A DNA stretch of 64,000 bases from NCBI RefSeq assembly GCF_900142975.1, contig NZ_LT670848.1, forward strand, positions 2,170,001 through 2,234,000. Direction: 5' to 3'. Made by a program: the position numbers and the translations under genes. Each line of letters starts with the position of its first letter. Positions within the stretch are counted from its first letter, which is position 1. The notes under the pieces are model-generated. The model did no database searches. It had not been told where the DNA came from and saw nothing but the letters and a program-made list of their open reading frames with translations. The stretch comes from Salegentibacter salegens (GTDB lineage Bacteria > Bacteroidota > Bacteroidia > Flavobacteriales > Flavobacteriaceae). Below are positions 1 to 9,491 of this stretch, piece after piece.

Positions 1-504
1 GGAGACAAATCGGGAGAAAAAGGCGGGTTAAGGGGCCGCGTATTCTTTCTTACCTTAATTCTAATTGCTGAAGGTGTTATCCTTTCGCTATTCTCAATGG
101 CCGGCAGCCTTATTATAGCCATTGTACTCCTCACTGCATTCAGTCTCGCAGTACAAATGGCAGAGGGTGCAACATTTGCCGTAGTCCCATTTATCAATAA
201 AAAAGCTATAGGTTCAATTTCAGGAATCGTAGGTGCTGGCGGAAATGTAGGAGCATTTTTCGCAGCTTTATTCCTAAAAATTAAATCGGTTGCTGCTGAA
301 GAAGCAGCAATCGCTGCTAACGAAGGGCGAAGTAGTGAAATTATTGAAGCAGCAAGGGCTTCGGCATCTTCTGCAGCAATTTCTGATGCATTTTTATGGA
401 TTGGTTTCAGTATTCTGGCCGCAGGCCTCGTTAGCCTGGCAATTCGTTTTTCCCAGGAAGATGAAAAAGAGGCTGCATTAGAATTAAGCCACCAAAATGC
501 TTAG
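1..504 (+). CDS. narK: NarK-family nitrate/nitrite transporter, C-terminal part
   Basis: The frame is open from the first base, so the gene begins before the window; about 167 codons remain. The visible part holds hydrophobic helices and a glycine-rich segment, GIVGAGGNVGA, which matches the second nitrate-signature motif of the NarK/NNP branch of the major facilitator superfamily. An Ala/Glu-rich loop of about 40 residues follows, then one more membrane segment and a short charged cytoplasmic tail. The inferred role is nitrate uptake (or nitrite exchange) across the inner membrane. The nitrate reductase starts 114 bp downstream on the same strand, consistent with one assimilation cluster. 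Substrate preference cannot be decided from the fragment. Confidence 0.85.
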   Translation, partial: GDKSGEKGGLRGRVFFLTLILIAEGVILSLFSMAGSLIIAIVLLTAFSLAVQMAEGATFAVVPFINKKAIGSISGIVGAGGNVGAFFAALFLKIKSVAAEEAAIAANEGRSSEIIEAARASASSAAISDAFLWIGFSILAAGLVSLAIRFSQEDEKEAALELSHQNA

Positions 505-618
505 AAATCCTTTAATAATCGCCTGAGTTTTATAAGGATTTAGCAGAAAAAACGCATTCTTTTAATAAATTATAAGCGCTTAATAACCAGCGTTTAAGTA
601 TATTTTGTCGCTGATTGT

Positions 619-3600
619 ATGAAGAAAATACTAAAAGAAGAAATTAAAACTACCTGCTCCTATTGTGGGGTAGGCTGTGGTATCGTAGCACAAAAAAGCC
701 CAGATAATAAAATCACGGTTAAAGGTGATAAAGAGCATCCTGTAAACCGCGGAATGCTTTGTTCTAAAGGCATGAACCTTGATTATGTAGTGAATAATGT
801 ATCTGACAGGATCCTGTATCCTGAAATGCGTTGGAGCAAATCCCACCCGAGGGAACGGGTAAGCTGGGACCAGGGCCTTGATCGTGCTGCCCGAGTTTTT
901 AAAACCCTAATTCAAAAACATGGTCCCGATAGCGTTGGTTTCTACGTTTCGGGACAATGCCTAACTGAAGAGTATTATATCGCTAACAAACTTACCAAAG
1001 GCTTTCTTGGCACAAATAATATCGATACCAATTCCCGTTTATGCATGAGCTCGGCAGTAGTAGCTTATAAAAAAACTTTCGGGGAAGATTCAGTACCGGT
1101 TTCTTATGATGATATTGAAATGGCCGATTGCTTTTTAATCGCTGGTGCTAATCCGGCCTGGTGCCACCCTATCCTTTTCCGAAGACTTGAAAAACATAAA
1201 GAGGAAAATCCAGAAGAAGTAAAAGTAATTGTGGTAGACCCTCGCAAAACCGATTCTGCACGCTTCGCAGACCTGCATCTGCAACTTATCCCGGGGACCG
1301 ATATTATTCTGTTTAATGCTATTGGCCGCCGTTTAATAGAACGAGCTTATATCGATAAAAGTTTTATAAAAGAACACACTGAAAATTTTGCGGATTATAA
1401 AAAACAGGCATACTCACTTTCCCTGAAAAAAGCAGCTAAAGAATGTGGCGTTCCTGTAGAAGAAATTAAAGAAGCTGCTGAAATGATTGGCCGCTCCAAA
1501 GGCTTTATAAGTATGTGGGCTATGGGGCTCAATCAAAGTGCTGTGGGTACCGATAAAAATTTTGCGTTGCTGAATCTTTCCCTAATAACCGGACGGGTGG
1601 GAAAACCCGGCAATGGCCCGTTTTCGCTTACCGGCCAGCCCAATGCAATGGGCGGTCGTGAAGTTGGCGGAATGGCAAATTTACTCGCAGTTCATAAAAA
1701 CTTGAATAACCCTGATCATAGAAAGGAAGTTGCAGATTTTTGGGGTGTCGATAAAATTTCAGAAAAACCGGGATATACCGCTACAGAGATGTTTGATGCC
1801 CTGGAAAGCGGGAAATTAAAAGCGGTTTGGATTGCCTGTACCAATCCGCTGGTAAGTATGCCCGATGTCCGCAAAGCCGAAGCTGCACTTAAAAAAGCCA
1901 AATTTGTGGTGGTTCAGGAAATCTCACATAAATCGGACACCCTGGAACATGCCGATTTGGTCTTACCGGCTGCCGGATGGATGGAAAAGGAAGGGACCAT
2001 GACTAATTCTGAAAGACGAATTTCGTATTTGCCACAGGCGCTCACCCCACCTGGGGAAGCCCGTGCCGATGTGGAAATTTTTTGTGATTTTGCCCAAAGA
2101 ATGGGATTTCCTGAGTTCAACTATAATTCTACAGAAGAGATTTATGCGGAATATTGTGAAATGACTAAAGGGACCAATATTGATATTTCCCATCTAAATT
2201 ACGACCGACTCAAAAATGAAGGAAGTATTCAATGGCCCGTCCCTGAATATCGCCATCCCGGCACTAAAAGGTTGTTTGAAAACCAACAGTTTTACACACC
2301 TTCTAAAAAAGCGATTTTCAATATACCCGCATCAATTAATAATACATCTACGCAACCCGATGAAGATTTTCCATTAATCCTAACAACGGGAAGGGTTCGG
2401 GATCAATGGCACAGTATGACAAAAACCGGAAAAGTTTCCCGGCTTCGTACCCATTATTCTTCACCGGTATTGGAGATTAGTCCGGTAGATGGGATTAAAA
2501 ATTTTATTAAAAACGGCGAAGTCGTGGAAGTAAAAAGTGAAAATGGAAATGTTAGAATACGCGCAAAAATCACCAAAGACGTAAGGCCGGGCGTTCTGTT
2601 TTTACCGATGCACTGGGGAAAGCAACTTCAAAGTGACCTTAACCGGGCAAATAACTTAACCTTTAATCGCGTTGATCCGCAATCAAAAGAACCCGATTTC
2701 AAATTTACCAGGGTTTCGGTTTCGAAATATAAAAAACCGGTAGAAAAAATAATAATTATCGGTGCAGGAGCGGCAGCATTTCGGTTTGTTCAAAATTATC
2801 GTGAGCACAATAAGGATGATGAGTTACACGTATTTTCAGAAGAAGAACATCCTTTTTACAATCGTGTCTTACTGCCGGAATATGTTACGGAAGAACTCAG
2901 CTGGGAAAAACTTTTAAAAATTAAGGAAGTTGAATTGGGAAAATTAAATCTTCAGCTTCATAAAGGCTGTTCTATTTCCAAAATAGATAAAAAAGAGAAA
3001 TCGGTAACCGACAACCTGGGTGGAAAACATCATTTTAATAAATTGATTATTGCAACTGGAAGTCGGGCATTTGTTCCTAAAGATGCCCAGCTGGATTCGC
3101 CGGGAAGATTTACCATGAGAAGCAAAGCAGATGCAGATGAATTTAAAACCTACCTGGAAAACACTGGCCTTCCGCCCGCGGAACAACACGTGGTGATTGT
3201 AGGCGGCGGGCTGCTTGGTTTAGAGCTTGCGGCGGCACTACAGAAAGAAAATGTAAATATTACCATAGTACAACGTTCATCCCGCCTTATGGAACGCCAG
3301 CTTGATATCCTCTCCAGCAGGCTCCTGGCCAGGGACGTGCAGGAACGGGGAATTAATATTTATTTTGATAACGAAGTAAGTACTGTTTTTGATGATGAAG
3401 AAAATCCCGGAGAACTAAATATTAGTCTCAAAAGTGGAAAAATCCTTAACGCCCACGCCATTGCTTATGCCATTGGGACACGTCCAAATATTGAAATTGC
3501 TAAAGAAAGCGGTCTCACGTGTGGAAGAGGTGTAAAAGTAAACGAGCATTTACAAACCTCGAATCCTAATATTTTTGCAATTGGAGAAATTGCGGAATAT

Positions 3601-4143
3601 AAAGGTCAGCTTTTTGGCATCACCTCTGCCGCCGAAGAACAGGCCGAAACGCTATCCAACTTTTTGGCCGGCGATGTAGGCAGTATTTACCAGGGCTCCA
3701 TATTAATGAACATCCTGAAATTTAAAAACCTGGACCTTTGTAGTGTGGGAGATATTAATGTTCCCGCCAACGATCCTGCTTATGAAGAGATTATTTTTAC
3801 CGATGTTAATAAGCGGTATTATAAAAAATGCATTGTAAAAAATGATCTGCTCGTTGGGGCCATTTTAATGGGTAATAAAAATGAATTTGCTCAATTTAAA
3901 ACTCTTATTGAAAGCAAAATGGAACTGGCCGATAAGCGCGATACCCTATTACGCGGTTCGGGAAACAGTAAACCGGTAAAGGGAAAACTGGTTTGCTCCT
4001 GCAGCCAGGTAGGTGCCGGAAACTTACAGGAAGCTATTAAAAATGGAAATAAAGATTTTACAGCTCTCTGTAAAGAAACCGGAGCCGGTTTGGGTTGCGG
4101 AAGTTGCAAAACAGAAGTTCGGGAGCTTTTGGTTGCCGGGTAG
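619..4143 (+). CDS. nasA: Assimilatory nitrate reductase fused to FAD/NAD reductase and BFD-type [2Fe-2S] domain
   Basis: This 1174-residue protein joins modules that are separate polypeptides in many bacteria. Residues 1-60 carry a 4Fe-4S site (C13, C16, C20, C48). The bis-MGD molybdenum catalytic domain follows to about residue 695, with the likely Mo-ligand C142 in SRLCMSSAV. From about 705 comes a pyridine-nucleotide-disulfide reductase domain with FAD motif IIIIGAGAAAF and, near 857, NAD motif VVIVGGGLLGLE. The last 50 residues hold a BFD-like [2Fe-2S] domain (CSC... CGSC). The family role is cytoplasmic reduction of nitrate to nitrite. The fusion implies that NAD(P)H electrons pass through FAD and Fe-S to the Mo site in one chain, an inference from domain order. 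It sits between narK and a rubredoxin-domain gene. Confidence 0.9.
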   Translation: MKKILKEEIKTTCSYCGVGCGIVAQKSPDNKITVKGDKEHPVNRGMLCSKGMNLDYVVNNVSDRILYPEMRWSKSHPRERVSWDQGLDRAARVFKTLIQKHGPDSVGFYVSGQCLTEEYYIANKLTKGFLGTNNIDTNSRLCMSSAVVAYKKTFGEDSVPVSYDDIEMADCFLIAGANPAWCHPILFRRLEKHKEENPEEVKVIVVDPRKTDSARFADLHLQLIPGTDIILFNAIGRRLIERAYIDKSFIKEHTENFADYKKQAYSLSLKKAAKECGVPVEEIKEAAEMIGRSKGFISMWAMGLNQSAVGTDKNFALLNLSLITGRVGKPGNGPFSLTGQPNAMGGREVGGMANLLAVHKNLNNPDHRKEVADFWGVDKISEKPGYTATEMFDALESGKLKAVWIACTNPLVSMPDVRKAEAALKKAKFVVVQEISHKSDTLEHADLVLPAAGWMEKEGTMTNSERRISYLPQALTPPGEARADVEIFCDFAQRMGFPEFNYNSTEEIYAEYCEMTKGTNIDISHLNYDRLKNEGSIQWPVPEYRHPGTKRLFENQQFYTPSKKAIFNIPASINNTSTQPDEDFPLILTTGRVRDQWHSMTKTGKVSRLRTHYSSPVLEISPVDGIKNFIKNGEVVEVKSENGNVRIRAKITKDVRPGVLFLPMHWGKQLQSDLNRANNLTFNRVDPQSKEPDFKFTRVSVSKYKKPVEKIIIIGAGAAAFRFVQNYREHNKDDELHVFSEEEHPFYNRVLLPEYVTEELSWEKLLKIKEVELGKLNLQLHKGCSISKIDKKEKSVTDNLGGKHHFNKLIIATGSRAFVPKDAQLDSPGRFTMRSKADADEFKTYLENTGLPPAEQHVVIVGGGLLGLELAAALQKENVNITIVQRSSRLMERQLDILSSRLLARDVQERGINIYFDNEVSTVFDDEENPGELNISLKSGKILNAHAIAYAIGTRPNIEIAKESGLTCGRGVKVNEHLQTSNPNIFAIGEIAEYKGQLFGITSAAEEQAETLSNFLAGDVGSIYQGSILMNILKFKNLDLCSVGDINVPANDPAYEEIIFTDVNKRYYKKCIVKNDLLVGAILMGNKNEFAQFKTLIESKMELADKRDTLLRGSGNSKPVKGKLVCSCSQVGAGNLQEAIKNGNKDFTALCKETGAGLGCGSCKTEVRELLVAG

Positions 4144-4187
4144 TCTGCACGCGGCTCACGGTTGCTGTTTAAATTAAATAGATTATC

Positions 4188-5636
4188 ATGGAAAAATCAT
4201 TCTCAAGAATAATTATTAAAGGAGGCGTTTTATCTCCTGCGGAATTAAAGGAAATTGTAGAACTGGCCGAAGCATCGGGTTCAGATTCTATTTCGCTGGG
4301 CTCCCGTCAGGATATTTTGATTACCAAAGCAGTTGATGCCGAAACTTTTTCTGCTGAAAATAAATATCAAATAATTCCACCCAAAACTGAGGGGACTGAA
4401 AATATTGTTTCTTCTTATGTGGCTGCAGATATTTTTCCGGGAACGCACTGGCTTACCGGCGACCGTTATTTATATGTACTGGAACAGTTTAGGCTACCCC
4501 CGAATTTAAAAGTGAATATCACAGATCCTAAACAACGTTTGGTTCCTTTATTTACCGGTCATCTAAATTTTATCGCATCAGAACACGAAGATTATTGGTA
4601 TCTGTACATCAGACTACCAGAATGGCAAAAAATGCAGGTATATCCTGCGCTTATCTATACCTGGGATGTAGGCGATATTGTCTATGGAATTGAAGAAATG
4701 CTTCAGGAAGAACCCGAAGAGGTAGAGATGATTTTTAATTTGTTAAGTGACGCCATTGAAACCAATAATAGAACAATTGACAAATCCCTTGAAATCCCAT
4801 ATCATCCTTTTCCGTATTACGAGGGAATGAATAAGATTGGGATGGATAGTTATTGGCTGGGACTTTACTGGCGAAATAATAAATATTACACCAGCTTCCT
4901 CAAAGAAATGTGTGATTTATGCGCTGAATCTAAAATTGGGAAGATCTCAATTACACCCTGGAAATCTTTGATTATAAAAGGGATTCCTACAAACTCTAAA
5001 CTCGAGTGGGAAAAATTTCTAGGAAAGAGAGGGATTAACGTGCGGCACTCAATGTTAGAGCTAAACTGGCATATTCCGGTAGACAATGAAGAAGCATTGA
5101 AGCTAAAAAAATACCTGGTTTCCAATTTTGACCAAAATGATATTAGTACCTATGGATTGACTTTCGGAATTTTTGATTCAACTAAAAGGAGCAACTATTT
5201 TACCGCCGTGGTAATTGAGAAAAATAAAACACAAAAAATCTTAAATGAGATTCCGCTACGCGATACTTACAATCTACTTTATGCTCAAAATTTTGATCCA
5301 AATACACAAGATTATGTGATTCACGTGCAGGATGTGGATAAAGTTGAATTACCAGGTTTACTTATGGAATTGAGTAAAATGTACTTTAATCAATTGGGAA
5401 AAGAGAAAGAAAAGCCCAGAAAGAAGCCCGAGCCTGAACCCAAAAAAGAAAAATTGAGTAAAGAAATCTGGCAGTGTAAAGCCTGTCTAAGTATTTATGA
5501 TGCAGAATTTGGTGACATTACTCAGGAAATTCCTGCGGGAACTCACTTTGAAAATCTTCCGGCAACCTACGTCTGCCCGCTTTGTGAAGCTGCTAAGTCA
5601 GAATTTAAAAAATGCCTTCAGGAGAATGTTACTTAG
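4188..5636 (+). CDS. Rubredoxin-domain protein with nitrite/sulfite-reductase-like N-terminal region
   Basis: The 482-residue protein begins with a segment resembling the ferredoxin-like half-domain of siroheme nitrite/sulfite reductases. A second match lies near residue 250, where ITPWKSLIIKGIP resembles the conserved reductase core. The four-cysteine 4Fe-4S/siroheme signature (C-x5-C...C-x3-C) is not present; the only pair in the core is CDLC near residue 242. After a Pro/Lys/Glu-rich linker (about 404-424) a rubredoxin domain closes the protein, with CKAC near 430 and CPLC near 463. It follows the nitrate reductase by 44 bp. A role in electron delivery or assembly for nitrate or nitrite reduction is inferred; it is unlikely to be a catalytic siroheme enzyme because the ligands are missing. 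Confidence 0.75.
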   Translation: MEKSFSRIIIKGGVLSPAELKEIVELAEASGSDSISLGSRQDILITKAVDAETFSAENKYQIIPPKTEGTENIVSSYVAADIFPGTHWLTGDRYLYVLEQFRLPPNLKVNITDPKQRLVPLFTGHLNFIASEHEDYWYLYIRLPEWQKMQVYPALIYTWDVGDIVYGIEEMLQEEPEEVEMIFNLLSDAIETNNRTIDKSLEIPYHPFPYYEGMNKIGMDSYWLGLYWRNNKYYTSFLKEMCDLCAESKIGKISITPWKSLIIKGIPTNSKLEWEKFLGKRGINVRHSMLELNWHIPVDNEEALKLKKYLVSNFDQNDISTYGLTFGIFDSTKRSNYFTAVVIEKNKTQKILNEIPLRDTYNLLYAQNFDPNTQDYVIHVQDVDKVELPGLLMELSKMYFNQLGKEKEKPRKKPEPEPKKEKLSKEIWQCKACLSIYDAEFGDITQEIPAGTHFENLPATYVCPLCEAAKSEFKKCLQENVT

Positions 5637-5661
5637 TTTTAAATTGTATTAAAGAGAATAA

Positions 5662-6477
5662 TTATGCTGTTATAGGTAGATCGAAATAATTAAGATTCTG
5701 AAGGATAAATTCGTCAATCTCTGCAGTGTTTACGTCTTCATTATAAGCCTCACATTCTTTTACCACTTCTCCAATAACGATAACTGCCGGTGTTCCTATT
5801 TGGTGTTTTTGCACCAGTTTTTCGATATTACTGATATTTCCGGCAATTAGCTTTTGTTCTTTCCAGGTACCGTTTTGTATAATCGCAATGGGTAATTTCT
5901 CCTTAGCTTCTTCCTTATATAAAGCTACAATTTCAGCGAGTTTACCCATTCCCATTAAAATCACGACAGTTGCAGATGTTTTTGCAGCCAGGGCCACATC
6001 CTTAGAAAGTTTATGTCCCGAAGTAGTCCCGGTAATTACCCAAAAACTTTCGGCGATATGTCTTTTGGTAACCGGAATTCCCAACGAAGCCGGCACCGAA
6101 ATAGCCGAGGAAATCCCTGGCACCACTTCTACTATTACGCCGTGCTCACGAGCATATTTCTTCTCTTCACTTCCGCGTCCAAATACAAATGGATCACCGC
6201 CTTTTAAGCGCACCACAGGCCCTTTTTCCCGGGCAAATTTCACGATAAGTTCGTTTATCTGATCCTGGGCATAAGCATGGCAACCCTTTCTTTTCCCCAC
6301 AAAGATTTTCTCAGACTGAGAAGCGTGCTCCAGGATTTGAGGATTTATGAGTGCGTCATATAAAACCACGACACATTCATTTAATGCCTTTACAGCTTTT
6401 AAAGTTAGTAAATCTGGATCTCCGGGACCTGCACCCACAATTGTACATTTTGGTATATTGACTAGTGTTTTCATCAT
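5662..6477 (-). CDS. cobA: Uroporphyrinogen-III C-methyltransferase (SUMT)
   Basis: A 271-residue SAM-dependent methyltransferase of the tetrapyrrole methylase family. IVGAGPGDPDLLTLKA near the N-terminus, VRLKGGDPFVFGRG about a third of the way in and VVPGISSA are the three family signatures. The length is that of a stand-alone SUMT without the dehydrogenase/ferrochelatase domain of CysG. It methylates uroporphyrinogen III at C2 and C7 to precorrin-2, the first committed step to siroheme. Siroheme is the cofactor of assimilatory nitrite and sulfite reductases, which explains its place beside the nitrate genes. It converges with the rubredoxin-domain gene, the two stops being about 25 bp apart. 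Confidence 0.93.
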   Translation of the reverse strand: MMKTLVNIPKCTIVGAGPGDPDLLTLKAVKALNECVVVLYDALINPQILEHASQSEKIFVGKRKGCHAYAQDQINELIVKFAREKGPVVRLKGGDPFVFGRGSEEKKYAREHGVIVEVVPGISSAISVPASLGIPVTKRHIAESFWVITGTTSGHKLSKDVALAAKTSATVVILMGMGKLAEIVALYKEEAKEKLPIAIIQNGTWKEQKLIAGNISNIEKLVQKHQIGTPAVIVIGEVVKECEAYNEDVNTAEIDEFILQNLNYFDLPITA

Positions 6478-6930
6478 ATTCCGATTAATCTAAATCCTAA
6501 TTGAAGAATTAATTTTCTCAACTAAAATCTTCTATTTGAAAACACAATTTATAAAATTACACAGAAAACTAAGTATTTTTACGTAAGTAATTTGTAGACA
6601 TAAAGTATTTTTATGACCTTAGCATTTTTCTGGATTCAAAATTATTCAAACGCATTTTTAATTAGACGCTATTACGAATACATTAATTTAAAATTTATTA
6701 TTTTTAATGGCTTACTATTTTAAATATTCCCGGTTTGAAAGTCATTTGACTTCTATCACAAGCTTAAGGAAATTTGATAATTAGTAAACTACCTCGGGGC
6801 AAGCCCACGAGGCATTTTATAAGAAAAACATTTTGATTCGAGACAAGCCTCGGAGCATTTAAATCTCGATTATCGAGTAATCATGTGAATTGTCAGGAAA
6901 TTAAATCGAAACTCTATCCCTACCCCAGCT
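6478..6930. other. Intergenic region with small palindromic repeats
   Basis: This 453-bp AT-rich gap lies between the divergent cobA and the receiver-PAS gene. I see no gene. Around 6792-6812 there is a hairpin CCTCG...CGAGG, followed at 6837-6880 by a related pair (TCGAG...CCTCGGAGCATTT, then CTCGATTATCGAG). The segments after the two CCTCG arms share GCATTT, which suggests decayed copies of one dispersed flavobacterial repeat. Confidence 0.5.
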
Positions 6931-7932
6931 ATGTTTAAGAATAAACCCTACCATTTCCTATTAATAGAGGATAATGATGGAGATTATTATTTAATCTCTG
7001 ATTACTTAAAAGAAAAATTACCACAGCATTCCCTCATCCGGTATAGTAAATTCTCAGATTTAAAAGAGAATGAACTAAGTGTGCCATATGATGCCATTTT
7101 GCTTGATCTCAACCTGCCCGATAACAAAGGAAACGACCTGGTAAACAAAGTATGCCACCTATTCGCTGAAATTCCTATAATTGTATTAACAGGAGAAGTT
7201 TTTGAAGAATTTGCGTTAGATGCTATTTCCCTGGGTGCTTCAGATTATTTAATTAAAGATAACCTGAACCCCGATATTCTCTATAAAAGTATAATTTACA
7301 GTATTGAACGAAAAGCAAACCTTCTATTGATTAAAAAATCGCAGCAACTATATTTCGATTTGTTTGAGTTTAATCCCCAGCCTACCTGGGTCTACGATTT
7401 AGATACTTTAAAGTTTCTGGATGTAAATGAGAAAGCTATAAAACATTATGGATATTCTAAGGAAGAATTCTTAAATATGACGATAAAAGATATACGTCCA
7501 CCAGAAGAAATTCCTATGATGGAGGCTTCTCTAAAAGATTTTAAAGCTGAAAAAAAGTTAGAAGGAAATAGAATCTTTACTCATTTAAAACAAAATGGTT
7601 CAGCGATTCAGGTGAAAATTGACAGTAAAATAATCACTTATATGAATCGGAGGGCTGCAATAATTGTAGCCACAGATATAACTGAAGAAATTGCACACCA
7701 ACAAATCATTGAAAAGCAAAATGAAGAATTAAAAAATATAACCTGGATCCAGTCTCATTTAGTTAGGGCGCCGGTTGCTAAAATTCTTAGTATTGTAAAA
7801 GAAACTTCATGGGAAGAGTTAGACCAGGATGAACGCTATTTTTTATTTACAGGTTTAAATGAATCGGCTACTGAATTAGACGGTATTACCCGCCAAATAA
7901 TCGGGAAATCTGAAGCTATTCTTCAGCTATAG
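6931..7932 (+). CDS. Receiver-PAS protein with a lone histidine-kinase dimerisation segment
   Basis: The 333-residue protein starts with a response-regulator receiver domain (about residues 7-128; acidic pair near E13/D14, phospho-acceptor D59 in LLDLNLPD, LTGE at 86-89, K109). A PAS domain follows at about 136-255 (FEFNPQPTWVYDLDTLKFLDVN). The tail, about 258-333, resembles a HisKA dimerisation helix with a possible phospho-acceptor H276 in IQSHLVRAP. The chain ends without the N, G1 or G2 boxes of an ATPase domain, so it cannot autophosphorylate alone. It may be a phosphorelay intermediate or a truncated hybrid kinase. No partner kinase lies next to it. Confidence 0.75.
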   Translation: MFKNKPYHFLLIEDNDGDYYLISDYLKEKLPQHSLIRYSKFSDLKENELSVPYDAILLDLNLPDNKGNDLVNKVCHLFAEIPIIVLTGEVFEEFALDAISLGASDYLIKDNLNPDILYKSIIYSIERKANLLLIKKSQQLYFDLFEFNPQPTWVYDLDTLKFLDVNEKAIKHYGYSKEEFLNMTIKDIRPPEEIPMMEASLKDFKAEKKLEGNRIFTHLKQNGSAIQVKIDSKIITYMNRRAAIIVATDITEEIAHQQIIEKQNEELKNITWIQSHLVRAPVAKILSIVKETSWEELDQDERYFLFTGLNESATELDGITRQIIGKSEAILQL

Positions 7933-7965
7933 ATATTAAGCTATTTTTAGGCGGCCAGTGAAAAA

Positions 7966-9192
7966 CTAAGGCTGTTTTCCATCTGAATTGTTAGCCAATT
8001 GATAATACCATTTAGAAAAGGCTAAACTGCTTAGGCCATGAATTACTGTAGAAGCCATTACCACCAAACTGGTAATAATCCATGCATTTTCATCTTTAGT
8101 CTTTTCAAAAGTTAATACAGCATAATAGAGTGCAGCCACACCAATGGGGCCAAACCAGCCCATTAATAACTGATCCTTAAATTTAGATTTAAATTGAGGA
8201 GCTGCTTTAAGAATCAATAGAAAACCGGGAATCCTTCTGAATAAAATAATTGCCAGAATTAGGGTTAAAGAAGTCCAGATTCCTAAATCGAACCACTCTT
8301 TCCAGGGAAGGAGTAAACCAAAAATAAAGAAAACAGGCATAGTAAAAATACGATCCATAGATTCCTGAATACGTTCTTCCTGAATTGTTTCATTTTCAGA
8401 AATTTCAGAAGAAAATGCCAAACCACCTATAAAAACACTAAAAATTCCATTCATACCTATAGCATTAAAACCCGATAAGAGTAAGAATGCGAGCGCCAAC
8501 GAAAAAGGTAACACCGCTTTAGTTGTCATCCACCCATTTACGTGAGCCTTATGCATAAGTTTACCGAATAATTTCCCTGAACCGAATGCTAAAAAACCAC
8601 AGAGAACAGTAGCAAACAATAAATCTTTTAAAAACCAATCTTGCAAATTTTGTTCATTAGTTATCAAAATAAGCAGTAAGAGAATTAATGGATAAACCAG
8701 CCCGTCGTTTACACCAGATTCAAGCGAAATTGTATTTCGTATTCTTGCCGGTAAGAATTTCTTTGCATTCTCTCCAGAAACAATGGTAGATGCCACTACG
8801 GGATCTGTAGGCGTTATAATAGCTCCTATAAGGCAACTTTCAAGCAGCGACAAAGGTAACAACCAAAATAAAATTATCGAACTGCATAAAAACATTGCAA
8901 GGATACCTAAAACAATAACTATGGACTGTGTTTTTAAATGCTTTCTGAAGTAGTTAGTGGGAATTCGTAATGCAGTAGCCATAAGAGCAACTGCCATTGT
9001 AAACTCTGTAGCTTTTTTGAGAATATCCATAGATTTACCAGTCTCCAGCGATATGAAGTTGAATAATTCGGGGCCAAGTACTACCCCAAAAATTAATGCA
9101 ATTAAAGAATCTGTTATATAGTGATTTTCCAGCTTTTTATAAAAGGTGCCAGATAAAATAATTAAAGCGCTAATAGTAAAGATTAATAGCAT
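7966..9192 (-). CDS. Na+/H+ (cation:proton) antiporter, CPA1/NhaP type
   Basis: A 408-residue integral membrane protein with about 12 hydrophobic segments. The core motif TPTDPVVASTIVSGENAKKF, then ESGVNDGLVYPLIL, is typical of CPA1 exchangers; the paired acidic residue in ESGVND is the ion-binding position in this family. It exchanges monovalent cations for protons across the inner membrane and supports pH and salt homeostasis, which fits a marine organism. There is no regulatory TrkA-N or cyclic-nucleotide domain, so it is a minimal transporter. It is transcribed alone and converges with the receiver-PAS gene. Ion specificity (Na+ or K+) cannot be read from the sequence. Confidence 0.85.
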   Translation of the reverse strand: MLLIFTISALIILSGTFYKKLENHYITDSLIALIFGVVLGPELFNFISLETGKSMDILKKATEFTMAVALMATALRIPTNYFRKHLKTQSIVIVLGILAMFLCSSIILFWLLPLSLLESCLIGAIITPTDPVVASTIVSGENAKKFLPARIRNTISLESGVNDGLVYPLILLLLILITNEQNLQDWFLKDLLFATVLCGFLAFGSGKLFGKLMHKAHVNGWMTTKAVLPFSLALAFLLLSGFNAIGMNGIFSVFIGGLAFSSEISENETIQEERIQESMDRIFTMPVFFIFGLLLPWKEWFDLGIWTSLTLILAIILFRRIPGFLLILKAAPQFKSKFKDQLLMGWFGPIGVAALYYAVLTFEKTKDENAWIITSLVVMASTVIHGLSSLAFSKWYYQLANNSDGKQP

Positions 9193-9443
9193 ATTACAAG
9201 GCTTTATAAGTTGTAGTTTAGAGATAATACAGTTGTGCTAAAAACTAAGTTATTAAATTATTAATACTAAATATAAATTAGAGCTTTTATCTCTTTTAAA
9301 AAATCATATTGAAGAAAATACATTATCGCAATAAATCATTATTTCAAAATCCCCACGTTTGCAAAATTCTTTTAAAGGAAATTCAGAAATTTAATTTCCT
9401 GAATTCTATTCTTGATAATTCATTTTAAAAACAGGACATAAAA
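9193..9443. other. AT-rich intergenic region
   Basis: About 250 bp of AT-rich DNA lies upstream of the antiporter gene and before the terminator of the TPR gene. I see no convincing gene, RNA or repeat in it. Confidence 0.4.
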
Positions 9444-9467
9444 AAACCACCGGAATTCCGGTGGTTT
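9444..9467 (-). terminator. Rho-independent terminator of the gyrA-TPR transcript
   Basis: A perfect 24-bp palindrome with 12-bp arms (AAACCACCGGAA and its complement) has no unpaired loop. Read on the minus strand it is followed by a run of T. It lies just past the stop codon of the TPR gene and closes the gyrA transcript. Confidence 0.85.
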
Positions 9468-9491
9468 CAATTATAAATTAAGAAGCTTTAT

